Assembly: GCA_031401815.1 (NCBI GenBank)
Contig: JANNRW010000242.1
Span: forward strand, 1 to 6,654
Direction: 5' to 3'
Source of the DNA: JANNRW01 sp031401815
Lineage (GTDB): Bacteria; Desulfobacterota; Desulfuromonadia; Geobacterales; DSM-12255
DNA: 6,654 nucleotides
Shown here: one piece after another, positions 1-5,090 of the stretch
Numbering within the stretch: position 1 is the first letter of the stretch
Layout of the letters: every line of letters starts with the position of its first letter
Translations under genes and position numbers: made by a program
Notes under the pieces: generated by a model
Told to the model about the DNA's origin: nothing
The model's input: the letters and a program-made list of their open reading frames with translations, nothing else
Database searches by the model: none

Positions 1-118
1 CATGATCTGCTTCAGGAATGGACTTTTGCTCACCTTGTTGACACTGGCAGCATGCGGAACAGCTTTTGCCGCAGATGCCCCTGGCTCTTCTCTTGCTGCC
101 CTGACTGATGTTCAGAAA
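1..118 (+). repeat. Left arm of a perfect 118-bp inverted repeat (window edge)
   Basis: Bases 1-118 are the exact reverse complement of bases 167-284, with no mismatch that I can find. Base 1 pairs with 284 and base 118 with 167, leaving a 48-base spacer (119-166). Pairing breaks at 119/166 and 120/165, with a short resumption of four bases (121-124 with 161-164). Because the arm reaches base 1, its true outer limit is unknown. The arm duplicates the start codon and first 39 codons of the minus-strand gene beginning at 283, placed on the plus strand without its ribosome binding site. Exact identity means a very recent event or a sequencing/assembly fold-back. Confidence 0.95.
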
Positions 119-283
119 ACCGAAGCCAACAAGCAGCATGGCCATGATATGAATGGCGCGTTCGTATTTCTGAACATCAGTCAGGGCAGCAAGAGAAGAG
201 CCAGGGGCATCTGCGGCAAAAGCTGTTCCGCATGCTGCCAGTGTCAACAAGGTGAGCAAAAGTCCATTCCTGAAGCAGATCAT
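1..283 (-). CDS. 5' fragment of a membrane protein gene, possibly an Rh/Amt-type ammonium transporter; broken by the inverted repeat
   Basis: The minus-strand frame starts with ATG at 283-281, preceded by GGGAGGAAAT at ideal spacing (positions 284-294). Residues 1-24 look like a signal peptide: Arg5, a hydrophobic run at 7-17, and an AFA-A cleavage site. LAAC at 15-18 also fits a lipobox, so processing is uncertain. After a short linker, residues 44-57 (IHIMAMLLVGFGFL) resemble the start of the first membrane helix of Rh/Amt ammonium transporters, where an HVM...VGFGFLM pattern is familiar to me; that family call is by eye and tentative. Residues 40-55 are encoded only by the spacer 119-166. 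From residue 56 on the frame enters the inverted copy (118-1) and gives cysteine- and lysine-rich nonsense, still open at the window edge. Only about 57 residues are therefore credible. The sigma-54-like promoter upstream would suit a nitrogen-regulated transporter. Confidence 0.55.
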   Translation of the reverse strand, partial: MICFRNGLLLTLLTLAACGTAFAADAPGSSLAALTDVQKYERAIHIMAMLLVGFGFLNISQGSKRRARGICGKSCSACCQCQQGEQKSIPEADH

Positions 284-284
284 G
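167..284 (-). repeat. Right arm of the perfect 118-bp inverted repeat
   Basis: This is the partner of bases 1-118. It is probably the original copy, because the sequence beyond it (285-300) supplies a proper Shine-Dalgarno site and upstream promoter elements for the reading frame it contains, and because the frame continues sensibly through the spacer into a membrane helix. The other arm has no flanking context inside the window. Confidence 0.95.
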
Positions 285-294
285 ATTTCCTCCC
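284..294 (-). promoter_or_regulatory. Strong Shine-Dalgarno site deciding the start at 283
   Basis: Reading the minus strand, GGGAGGAAATC directly precedes the ATG at 283. GGAGG sits five bases from the start codon. This is the best ribosome binding site in the left part of the window. It identifies the minus-strand frame, not the plus-strand mirror frame starting at base 2, as the genuine gene start. Confidence 0.75.
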
Positions 295-333
295 GGTGGT
301 TCACTGAAATAGTAGATTATTGCCTGCAAATTG

Positions 334-349
334 TGCACGTAATGAGCCA
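334..349 (-). promoter_or_regulatory. Sigma-54-type promoter (-24/-12)
   Basis: On the minus strand the sequence is TGGCTCATTACGTGCA, against the sigma-54 consensus TGGCAC-N5-TTGCA. The essential GG and GC dinucleotides are present at the correct spacing, with three mismatches elsewhere. Transcription would begin near 322, giving a leader of about 39 bases before the ATG at 283. Sigma-54 control is well known for ammonium transporter and glnK genes, which fits the tentative identity of the downstream gene. Confidence 0.5.
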
Positions 350-382
350 AGAAAGGGTGCGATGCCTGTATTTATGGCGGAT

Positions 383-399
383 TGCCCTGATATTGGGCA
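383..399. promoter_or_regulatory. 17-bp dyad, possible enhancer-binding-protein (NtrC-like) site
   Basis: TGCCC-N7-GGGCA is a perfect inverted repeat centred at 391, about 69 bases upstream of the start site predicted from the sigma-54-like promoter. The NtrC consensus TGCACCA-N3-TGGTGCA has the same overall length and outer half-sites with one difference per arm. The placement suits a bacterial enhancer-binding protein, but a 5-bp dyad can arise by chance. Confidence 0.3.
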
Positions 400-441
400 G
401 TTGAGTTGAGGATGTACTATTTAAGGTAAGCCGGAAAGGCA

Positions 442-578
442 TTCAACACAGAGACACTGAGGCACGGAGTTAATCATTACAAAGACTTAGATAAAATATA
501 AGCTACACTTGTCTCCGCTTTTGGGGTTTTAAAGTGATTTAAAATAATCACAATGATTCCCTCTGCGCTCTGTTTCAA
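442..578. repeat. Imperfect inverted pair of CACAGAG/CTCTG-type repeats
   Basis: Bases 442-470 carry a CAACACAGAGACACTGAGG-like motif. Bases 559-578 carry its approximate reverse complement (CCCTCTGCGCTCTGTTTCAA). The core ACAGAG...GAGG is shared, and the interval between the arms is AT-rich and without a gene. It looks like a small degenerate dispersed element, similar in style to the CACAGAGACACAGAG repeats I have seen in environmental Proteobacteria; that comparison is from memory. Nothing suggests a transposase. Confidence 0.4.
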
Positions 579-661
579 TTGCCTCTTTGAGGGATGTCAG
601 AGCAGAAGAGTAGTGCTTGTGTGTAAACCGGGTCAAAAATATACACTCTTGAGCAACTGCG

Positions 662-715
662 GCAATGTGATTCTTTGATAAAGGGCACCAACGGCGGCTT
701 GAACTGCTGAATAGA
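662..715. repeat. Diverged direct repeat, copy A
   Basis: This copy shares with bases 790-847 the series CTTTGATA, then CCAACGGCGG, then TTGAA, then TGAATAG, in the same order and orientation. The core CCAACGGCGG starts at 688 here and at 820 in copy B, 132 bases apart. Single-base insertions or deletions on both sides of the core argue that the unit is not translated. Read on the minus strand the core is CCGCCGTTGG. Confidence 0.55.
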
Positions 716-724
716 TAAAAGAAA

Positions 725-779
725 GAGATAGAGAACGAGAAAAAGCAGAAAGACCATTTTTTATCTCTATCTCTATCTC
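725..779. repeat. GAGATA-rich inverted repeat between the two direct repeats
   Basis: Bases 725-744 (GAGATAGAGAACGAGAAAAA) pair with 760-779 (TATCTCTATCTCTATCTC following a T run), with 17 of 20 positions complementary. The apical part is about 15 bases. The right arm contains three tandem TATCTC hexamers, so replication slippage could be involved. An RNA from either strand would fold into a long AU-rich stem. It is not a typical terminator because no GC-rich stem is followed by a T tract. Confidence 0.55.
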
Positions 780-789
780 ATGAATAACG

Positions 790-847
790 GCCGCAAAGTT
801 ACTTTTTGATACATAGCCGCCAACGGCGGATTGAAACAGTTGAATAG
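790..847. repeat. Diverged direct repeat, copy B, with GCCGCC-AAC-GGCGG hairpin
   Basis: This is the second copy of the unit at 662-715. Here the core reads CCGCCAACGGCGG (817-829), a perfect 5-bp GC stem around a three-base loop; in copy A the left side of the stem has mutated. It lies just downstream of the rpe stop codon at 873. It could stabilise the 3' end of the rpe message, but no T-rich tract follows, so I do not call a terminator. Confidence 0.5.
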
Positions 848-872
848 TTGCCATCAGGGTATTGCCGCCTTG

Positions 873-1538
873 TCAAAGCATCGGCTCCCTTGCCTGAAAC
901 TTCAGCTCCCTGATGGTCTTTTCATAATCACTGCTGCCAAACACAGCGCTACCGGCCACAAAGACGTCTGCTCCGGCATGCGAGATTCTGGCTATATTAT
1001 CCACCTTTACGCCACCATCAACCTCAAGCTCTGCCTCGGCTCCGCGTTTGTCAAGCATGGCTCTTAGCGCATGAATTTTCGGGAAACATGCATCTATGAA
1101 TGATTGCCCACCAAAGCCGGGATTGACAGTCATCAGAAGCACGAGATCAAGATCCTCCAGAATGTAATCAAGGAGATGAAGAGATGTTGCCGGGTTGAGA
1201 GATACTCCGGCTCTTTTTCCAAGGCTTTTAATCAGCTGAATGCTTCGATGTAGATGAGTAGATGCTTCTGCGTGAACAACAATGATATCTGCACCGGCTT
1301 CGGCAAAATCAGGTATGTATCTGTCCGGGTCGGCAATCATGAGATGCACGTCGAGCGGTAAACGGGTGATTTTTCGGAGTGCTGCAACTACTGGAGGACC
1401 GATTGTGATATTCGGGACAAAGTGTCCATCCATGACATCGACATGAATATAGTCGGCTCCAGCAGCTTCAACAGCTCTTACTTCATCTCCCAGGCGGGAA
1501 AAGTCGGCAGACAGAATTGACGGCGCTATTTTTTTCAT
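873..1538 (-). CDS. rpe: Ribulose-phosphate 3-epimerase
   Basis: This cytoplasmic enzyme interconverts D-ribulose 5-phosphate and D-xylulose 5-phosphate in the pentose phosphate pathway (and in the Calvin cycle where present). The 221 residues form a single TIM barrel of normal family length. Visible signatures are APSILSAD (5-12), HVDVMDGHFVPN (32-43), DVHLM (63-67), MTVNPGFGGQ (136-145), EVDGG (172-176) and VAGSAVFG (194-201). By family knowledge the metal and catalytic residues correspond to His32, Asp34, His65 and Asp174, all present. The ATG at 1538 is preceded by AAGGAG, eight bases away. It starts 22 bases after the mlaD stop, so it is probably the last gene of the mlaE-mlaD operon. 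The link between a sugar-phosphate enzyme and lipid transport is probably only positional. Identification is secure. Confidence 0.97.
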   Translation of the reverse strand: MKKIAPSILSADFSRLGDEVRAVEAAGADYIHVDVMDGHFVPNITIGPPVVAALRKITRLPLDVHLMIADPDRYIPDFAEAGADIIVVHAEASTHLHRSIQLIKSLGKRAGVSLNPATSLHLLDYILEDLDLVLLMTVNPGFGGQSFIDACFPKIHALRAMLDKRGAEAELEVDGGVKVDNIARISHAGADVFVAGSAVFGSSDYEKTIRELKFQAREPML

Positions 1539-1560
1539 TTCCGGTGCTCCTTGAGAAAAT

Positions 1561-2631
1561 TCAAAACAGAGTTCCGATGATGCTCCCGATTACAGAAATC
1601 GGCCCGGTGTCTCCGATACCCTCTGCTGCTTTCTGAACTTTTTTCATTGTTGCTGTTGTGTCACGGTAGAGCGTGTCTTCGTTAAGCAATTTGCCAAATG
1701 TCCCTTCACCCGAGTTTATCTTTTTTGTTATTTCTGCAAGATTTCGCGTGGTCTCCTTGATGTCTGCGTATACAGCGTCATCCTTGATGAGTTTACCAAG
1801 AGTACCTTCACCACGATTGATTGTTTCAGTAATCCCCCTGAACTCCTTGAAGCCGGCGTTCATATTGTCTGCGCCTGACTTGATGTCTGCCAATACCGAT
1901 CTTGCCTCGTCATATAGCGCCGGGTCATTCGTGAGCTTCCCTAAAGTCCCCTCCCCACGGTTTATCTTCCCGGCTACCTCGTTAATGTTTCTGGAAGCAT
2001 CCTGAATGGTGGAGAATAGCTGCTTATCATTTATGAGCATGGCCAGAGAGCCTTCGCCGCTGTCAACTTTGCCGGAAATACTCTTGAAATTTGCAATTGT
2101 GTCTCTCAGGTTCGCACGGTTGTCATCCAGAATCAGGGAAATCTTTTTCATGACTTCGTTCTGGTTCCTGTTAATGTCAGAAATCATGACTTTTGCATCT
2201 TTTACCACATCGCTGACCGTGTCAACAATCACATCTATGTTTGCCGAGTCCTTCCCCTGAACAGTCTTCCCTTCCTCCAGTCTGGGCGCAGCAGCAGAGC
2301 CAAAGGAGAGACTCAGGAACTGGCCGCCAAGCAGATTGGTAAGCCTCAGGCTGGCAACAGTATCTGTCTTGATTTTTGTATCTGGAGCGACTTCGAAACG
2401 TATTTCAACATTGGAGTCATGAACGACAATTTCATTGATCTTGCCGACATTTACACCAGCCAGCCTTACCGGGTCTCCCACTTTCAGTCCGGTCACCGTA
2501 GATAAATAAGTATTGTAGGGAACTTTCCGGGCAAACGGGTTCCACTTCTCGCCTACTTCAAGCATGACGCCGAGAAGCAGAATAGCCATCAGGAAGAAAA
2601 AGCCTACCTTTCGTTCTATGGGGTGAACCAT
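1561..2631 (-). CDS. mlaD: MCE-domain (MlaD-family) lipid-transport protein with C-terminal GEG repeats
   Basis: This is the periplasmic, membrane-anchored substrate-binding component of an Mla-type ABC lipid transporter. The 356 residues include one N-terminal membrane anchor (about 9-26) and an MCE domain at about 37-112 (TGLKVGDPVRLAGVNVGKI, then LRLTNLLGGQFLSLSFG). A long, largely helical C-terminal half follows. It is roughly twice the length of E. coli MlaD. The extra part contains four units headed by GEG[ST][LF]xxL (GEG at 192, 226, 274 and 308), each followed by a [DE]-x-x-[LV]-[YF] motif. Unit spacing is 34, 48 and 34 residues. The last residues (about 343-356) are hydrophobic. The ATG at 2631 has GAGGTG five bases upstream and lies 15 bases after the mlaE stop. 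MCE rings are usually hexameric, so the tail may extend a periplasmic channel; that is inference. The family call is firm and the substrate is unknown. Confidence 0.92.
   Translation of the reverse strand: MVHPIERKVGFFFLMAILLLGVMLEVGEKWNPFARKVPYNTYLSTVTGLKVGDPVRLAGVNVGKINEIVVHDSNVEIRFEVAPDTKIKTDTVASLRLTNLLGGQFLSLSFGSAAAPRLEEGKTVQGKDSANIDVIVDTVSDVVKDAKVMISDINRNQNEVMKKISLILDDNRANLRDTIANFKSISGKVDSGEGSLAMLINDKQLFSTIQDASRNINEVAGKINRGEGTLGKLTNDPALYDEARSVLADIKSGADNMNAGFKEFRGITETINRGEGTLGKLIKDDAVYADIKETTRNLAEITKKINSGEGTFGKLLNEDTLYRDTTATMKKVQKAAEGIGDTGPISVIGSIIGTLF
1609..2058 (-). repeat. Four protein-level GEG repeats in the MlaD tail
   Basis: Units begin at about 2058, 1956, 1812 and 1710 on the minus strand (residues 192, 226, 274, 308). 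The pattern is GEG[ST][LF]-x-x-L-x-x-D/E-x-x-[LV]-[YF], then about 15 helical residues ending in a K/N/R/S-rich segment before the next GEG. The second unit carries 14 extra residues (about 250-263). The DNA of the units is only moderately similar, so the duplication is old and maintained at protein level. Confidence 0.8.
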
Positions 2632-2646
2632 GATTACACCTCGTAA

Positions 2647-3423
2647 TTACATCAGGATACGGGTCAGCAGATAGTCTGCAACCAGAATCAACATGAAAGA
2701 CCATACTACTGACCGGGTCGTTGATTGAGCTATCCCGCGCGGGCCGCCGCTGGTAATGAAACCTATGTAACAGCAGACTAAAGCGATAATGCCGCCAAAA
2801 GTAAAAGCCTTGATCAGGCCGGTGCCGATCTCTTTAAGCTTCAATGCGTCCTGGATGCTGTCATAGTAAACCCAGTAGGAGACGAAAATCTGCGGGTGGA
2901 AATTACTGATTACAGCGCCACCGGCTATACCGACCAGATCTGCGTAGATGACCAGCGCCGGGACACAGATAAGGCAGGCGATCATCCGGGGCATGGCGAG
3001 ATATCTGACCGGGTTAATGTCGAGAGTTTTAAGAGCGTCAATCTCCTCATAAACCTTCATTACCCCGATTTCAGCGGCCATGGCTGAACCGGCGCGGCCA
3101 GCCACAAGAAAACTTGTCATTACGGGGCCCAGCTCACGTACCATTGAATGACCGACAATCGCCCCGATAATATTCTGTCCGCCATATTTGTTCAACTCTA
3201 TCCCGGTCTGGAGTGCAAGCACCATCCCTACAAAGAAAGCCATGACAGAAGCAACAGGGAGTGTTTCATAACCGATTATCATCATCTGCGTAGCTATGCT
3301 GTGCAGATTTTTTGGCGCTTCACGAAAATAGTAGATGGTCTGCCATAACAGAATCAGCATATCTCCCATTATTTCGAGAAATTTGATGATTTTCTTGCCG
3401 ATGAAGTCCACAAATTTTTTCAT
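2647..3423 (-). CDS. mlaE: MlaE-family ABC lipid transporter permease
   Basis: This is the inner-membrane permease subunit of an Mla-type phospholipid ABC transporter. The 258 residues are the usual length for the family. An N-terminal amphipathic region (about 1-40) precedes several hydrophobic segments: about 48-70, 97-118, 146-171, 204-224 and 238-256. Family hallmarks are RELGPVMT (96-103), AGRAGSAMAAEIG (108-120) and EEIDAL (126-131), the last in the cytoplasmic loop expected to contact the ATPase. A C-terminal GGPRGIAQSTTRSVV (226-240) completes the pattern. The start ATG at 3423 overlaps the stop of the upstream gene (ATGA). No strong Shine-Dalgarno site is visible, which suggests translational coupling. 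mlaD follows after 15 bases. No ATPase gene lies between or beside them, so the ATP-binding subunit must come from outside this window. Confidence 0.95.
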   Translation of the reverse strand: MKKFVDFIGKKIIKFLEIMGDMLILLWQTIYYFREAPKNLHSIATQMMIIGYETLPVASVMAFFVGMVLALQTGIELNKYGGQNIIGAIVGHSMVRELGPVMTSFLVAGRAGSAMAAEIGVMKVYEEIDALKTLDINPVRYLAMPRMIACLICVPALVIYADLVGIAGGAVISNFHPQIFVSYWVYYDSIQDALKLKEIGTGLIKAFTFGGIIALVCCYIGFITSGGPRGIAQSTTRSVVWSFMLILVADYLLTRILM

Positions 3424-4916
3424 TGTCTGCTCATAGTATCTGCTTCTGAAGGTCTGGTTCCCCAGTCAAAACCAAAAGGTATCCAGAAGAGTGAAAGGCT
3501 TCTCTGCTGCTCAGCTTCATGATAGTTTACCAGACCTTTCAATATCTGCATCTCTGAAAAACGTGGAGCACTTCTGTAACGAAACAGCGGGAAAAGCTCA
3601 ACCCCGAGAGAGTCCGGGGTGCTCTCCTTCCAGAACAGGTTCCAGAGTAGCGAAAGAGACGATTCTCCCATGCTGTTCCACTTTTGTACGTAAATCCTCC
3701 AGATTGGTGCCCAGAGTTTTTCGATCCCGTCCTTGTCGAGTATCGACTCGATTGGTGCCGGGAGTGTAAGGCTCATGTTGTCATCTGTGTCACGATTATA
3801 GACAAACAAGGGCCACAGAGTGCTTCTTCTTCGCGTTTTGTCATCCACTGCCCAGCTCTCCAGCCTGTCTGAATAAAGAAAGAACAAAACCCTTGTGCGC
3901 TGCTGCCTGAAAGTTTCAGAGTGCATGCTGTCTGTCTTGTAAAGCGGCCAGAGATACCAGGTTTTAGAAGAGTCGCTGGTCTGTTCATGACTGTAGAAAG
4001 GAAGAAGCCTGGTTACATTACGCTTTTCGCCGGTCACCGTCAACCAGAACGGCCAGAAGTAGTTTCGCTCCTCCTCTTTTTCAGCTCTGTTGGAGGCATA
4101 TCCGAAAAACGGCCATAAAAAAGTGCGTGAAGTGACAGAAGGAGAATCAAAAGAACCGTAAAGCGGAAAGATATTAAGTCTTCTCGAAGGGTTCAAACTG
4201 TTCAGGCCGCGCTTTTCCTCTGAATATATCGGCCAGAGGGCAAATCTGCTGCTGTAGACCCCCTCTTTGGCTGCCTGGCCATACAGAGGCCAGAACTGAA
4301 AGCCTGATTCATTTTCACCTCTGGTTAAAGAAAAAAACGGCCAGAGAAAATGGTAATTGCTTGTTCCCTTGTTTACTGTACGCGAATAGAGCGGAAAGAG
4401 TACAAAATGATATTCATCCCGCCAGAACCTTCCATAGATATCGCCGTAAAAGGGGAAAACAGAGGTGTAGGAACCATGTTTTTTCGAATCGCCGGAGATA
4501 TAGAACGGGAAAAGCATGAACTGCCGCTCAATTTCATCAGGTTCGGACTTGCGATAGATATTTTTATCGAAGAGCTGCAAAAGTTGAAACCGGCTTACAT
4601 CAGATGAGCTTTGGGATGAGGCCAGGGGGTAGAGGTAGTAGGAGAAGCTGCTGGCAGAGCGAACATCCGTAGTTTTGTGAAAGAGCGGGCGAAAGGAGGT
4701 GATAAAATCGTCACTGTTTTTTTCAAAGGTCAGCAAAGGGCCTAATATTGAGAGTCTGGTGCTCTTCGTCTTACTGTTTTCACGGTAGTCAACAAGCGGC
4801 CAGAAGGTAATAATCTTGTCGTTGGCAACAGAGTGATGGTCGGTAGCAGCCATCAGAAGGCCGGATGGCAGGAGGGTGATGAATAACAATATTAGGGGAA
4901 GAAGCTTGGTTTTCAA
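3420..4916 (-). CDS. Secreted WPLY/FPFY-repeat protein of unknown function
   Basis: I do not recognise a named family. The 498-residue product has a signal peptide (Lys2/Lys4, hydrophobic 5-22, likely cleavage after Ala23 or Ala24), so it acts in the periplasm or outer membrane. The rest is made of short units centred on [FW]-P-[LFI]-[YFW]: prolines at 40, 60, 77, 97, 137, 155, 175, 193, 210, 229, 251, 269, 289, 306, 324, 369, 386, 404, 443 and 480. Spacing is mostly 17-23 residues, with degenerate units near 117, 346 and 427. Aromatic strands alternating with charged, turn-rich linkers suggest repeated beta-hairpins, either a beta-barrel or a solenoid. The start is TTG at 4916, the first codon after an in-frame TAA, with AAGG seven bases upstream; no ATG occurs before residue 22. 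It overlaps mlaE by four bases, so a role in the same envelope lipid-transport system is a reasonable inference, not a demonstrated one. Confidence 0.85.
   Translation of the reverse strand: MKTKLLPLILLFITLLPSGLLMAATDHHSVANDKIITFWPLVDYRENSKTKSTRLSILGPLLTFEKNSDDFITSFRPLFHKTTDVRSASSFSYYLYPLASSQSSSDVSRFQLLQLFDKNIYRKSEPDEIERQFMLFPFYISGDSKKHGSYTSVFPFYGDIYGRFWRDEYHFVLFPLYSRTVNKGTSNYHFLWPFFSLTRGENESGFQFWPLYGQAAKEGVYSSRFALWPIYSEEKRGLNSLNPSRRLNIFPLYGSFDSPSVTSRTFLWPFFGYASNRAEKEEERNYFWPFWLTVTGEKRNVTRLLPFYSHEQTSDSSKTWYLWPLYKTDSMHSETFRQQRTRVLFFLYSDRLESWAVDDKTRRRSTLWPLFVYNRDTDDNMSLTLPAPIESILDKDGIEKLWAPIWRIYVQKWNSMGESSLSLLWNLFWKESTPDSLGVELFPLFRYRSAPRFSEMQILKGLVNYHEAEQQRSLSLFWIPFGFDWGTRPSEADTMSRQ
3450..4811 (-). 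repeat. About 20 WPLY-type units, ~19 residues each, inside the secreted protein
   Basis: The tandem motif covers residues 36-489. At DNA level it leaves a recurrent CGGCCAGA on the plus strand (reverse complement of the TGG-CCG codons for Trp-Pro), visible for example near 3950, 4051, 4230, 4340 and 4798. The linkers differ strongly, so this is an old repeat family kept by selection on the aromatic-proline core and not a recent tandem duplication. Confidence 0.8.
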
Positions 4917-4934
4917 TTAGTAACCTTATAAGAG

Positions 4935-5008
4935 CAGAAGGCTGGAAGGTCGGAAGGTCGGAAGGCTGAAAAGCGGAAGGTTGGAAGGCTGGAAGGTCGG
5001 AAGGTCGG
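4935..5008 (+). repeat. Octanucleotide tandem array, G-rich polarity
   Basis: Units of eight bases, variants of GTCGGAAG, GCTGGAAG and GTTGGAAG, run from about 4941 to 5008. One seven-base unit occurs at 4973-4979 and one degenerate unit at 4965-4972. The array lies in the 172-base gap between the cyclase stop and the TTG start of the repeat protein. Confidence 0.85.
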
Positions 5009-5090
5009 CCAACCTTCTAACCCTCTAACCTTCCGACCTTCCGACCCTCCGACCCTCTAACCCTCCGACCTTCCGACCTTCTGACCTTCT
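5009..5090 (+). repeat. Octanucleotide tandem array, C-rich (reversed) polarity
   Basis: Ten consecutive exact-length octamers, variants of CCGACCTT, CCGACCCT, CTAACCCT and CTGACCTT, run from 5009 to 5088. They begin directly where the G-rich array ends and reach the cyclase stop codon (5089-5091). The units are the reverse complement of those in 4935-5008. The two arrays therefore form a long imperfect palindrome with arms of about 75 bases and essentially no loop. A transcript would make a long hairpin, but no T tract follows on the minus strand, so a terminator role is unproven. Confidence 0.85.

Larger units (their letters stand above)
284..872. other. Gene-free, repeat-rich intergenic region
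   Basis: About 590 bases separate the rpe stop from the next start at 283. Every open frame here is short, lacks a convincing ribosome binding site and overlaps low-complexity or repeated DNA. The region contains the sigma-54-like promoter, the 17-bp dyad, the CACAGAG-type pair, the two-copy direct repeat and the GAGATA inverted repeat, listed separately. Bases 480-550 are AT-rich, with a weak GTGATT/AATCAC dyad (534-551) to which I assign no function. I see no tRNA or known RNA gene. Confidence 0.6.

Noticed and set aside
2..307. A 101-codon plus-strand open frame with a signal peptide
   Set aside because: Its first 39 codons are the inverted copy of the minus-strand gene start at 283. It then reads antisense through the spacer and the original arm. 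It has no ribosome binding site of its own visible in the window and is a by-product of the palindrome.
534..551. GTGATT-TAAAAT-AATCAC dyad as an operator
   Set aside because: It is a six-base AT-rich dyad far from any gene start and is likely by chance.
633..854. A 73-codon minus-strand frame directly downstream of rpe
   Set aside because: It consists of the two non-coding direct repeats and the GAGATA low-complexity stretch. The repeats differ by single-base insertions and deletions, and no good Shine-Dalgarno site precedes the ATG.
790..872. Intrinsic terminator after rpe
   Set aside because: The CCGCC-GTT-GGCGG stem is short and is followed on the minus strand by CTATGTATC, not by a T tract.
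1673..2260. Two consecutive plus-strand open frames antisense to mlaD
   Set aside because: They mirror the repeated tail of the MCE protein. Codon bias and the GEG repeats keep the antisense frame open; there is no independent coding evidence.
3491..4607. Several short plus-strand and minus-strand frames inside the WPLY-repeat gene
   Set aside because: They overlap a long frame with a clear signal peptide and a regular protein repeat, and they show no recognisable domain or start signals of their own.
4935..5090. CRISPR array
   Set aside because: The units are eight bases with no unique spacers, the polarity reverses in the middle, and no cas gene is present.
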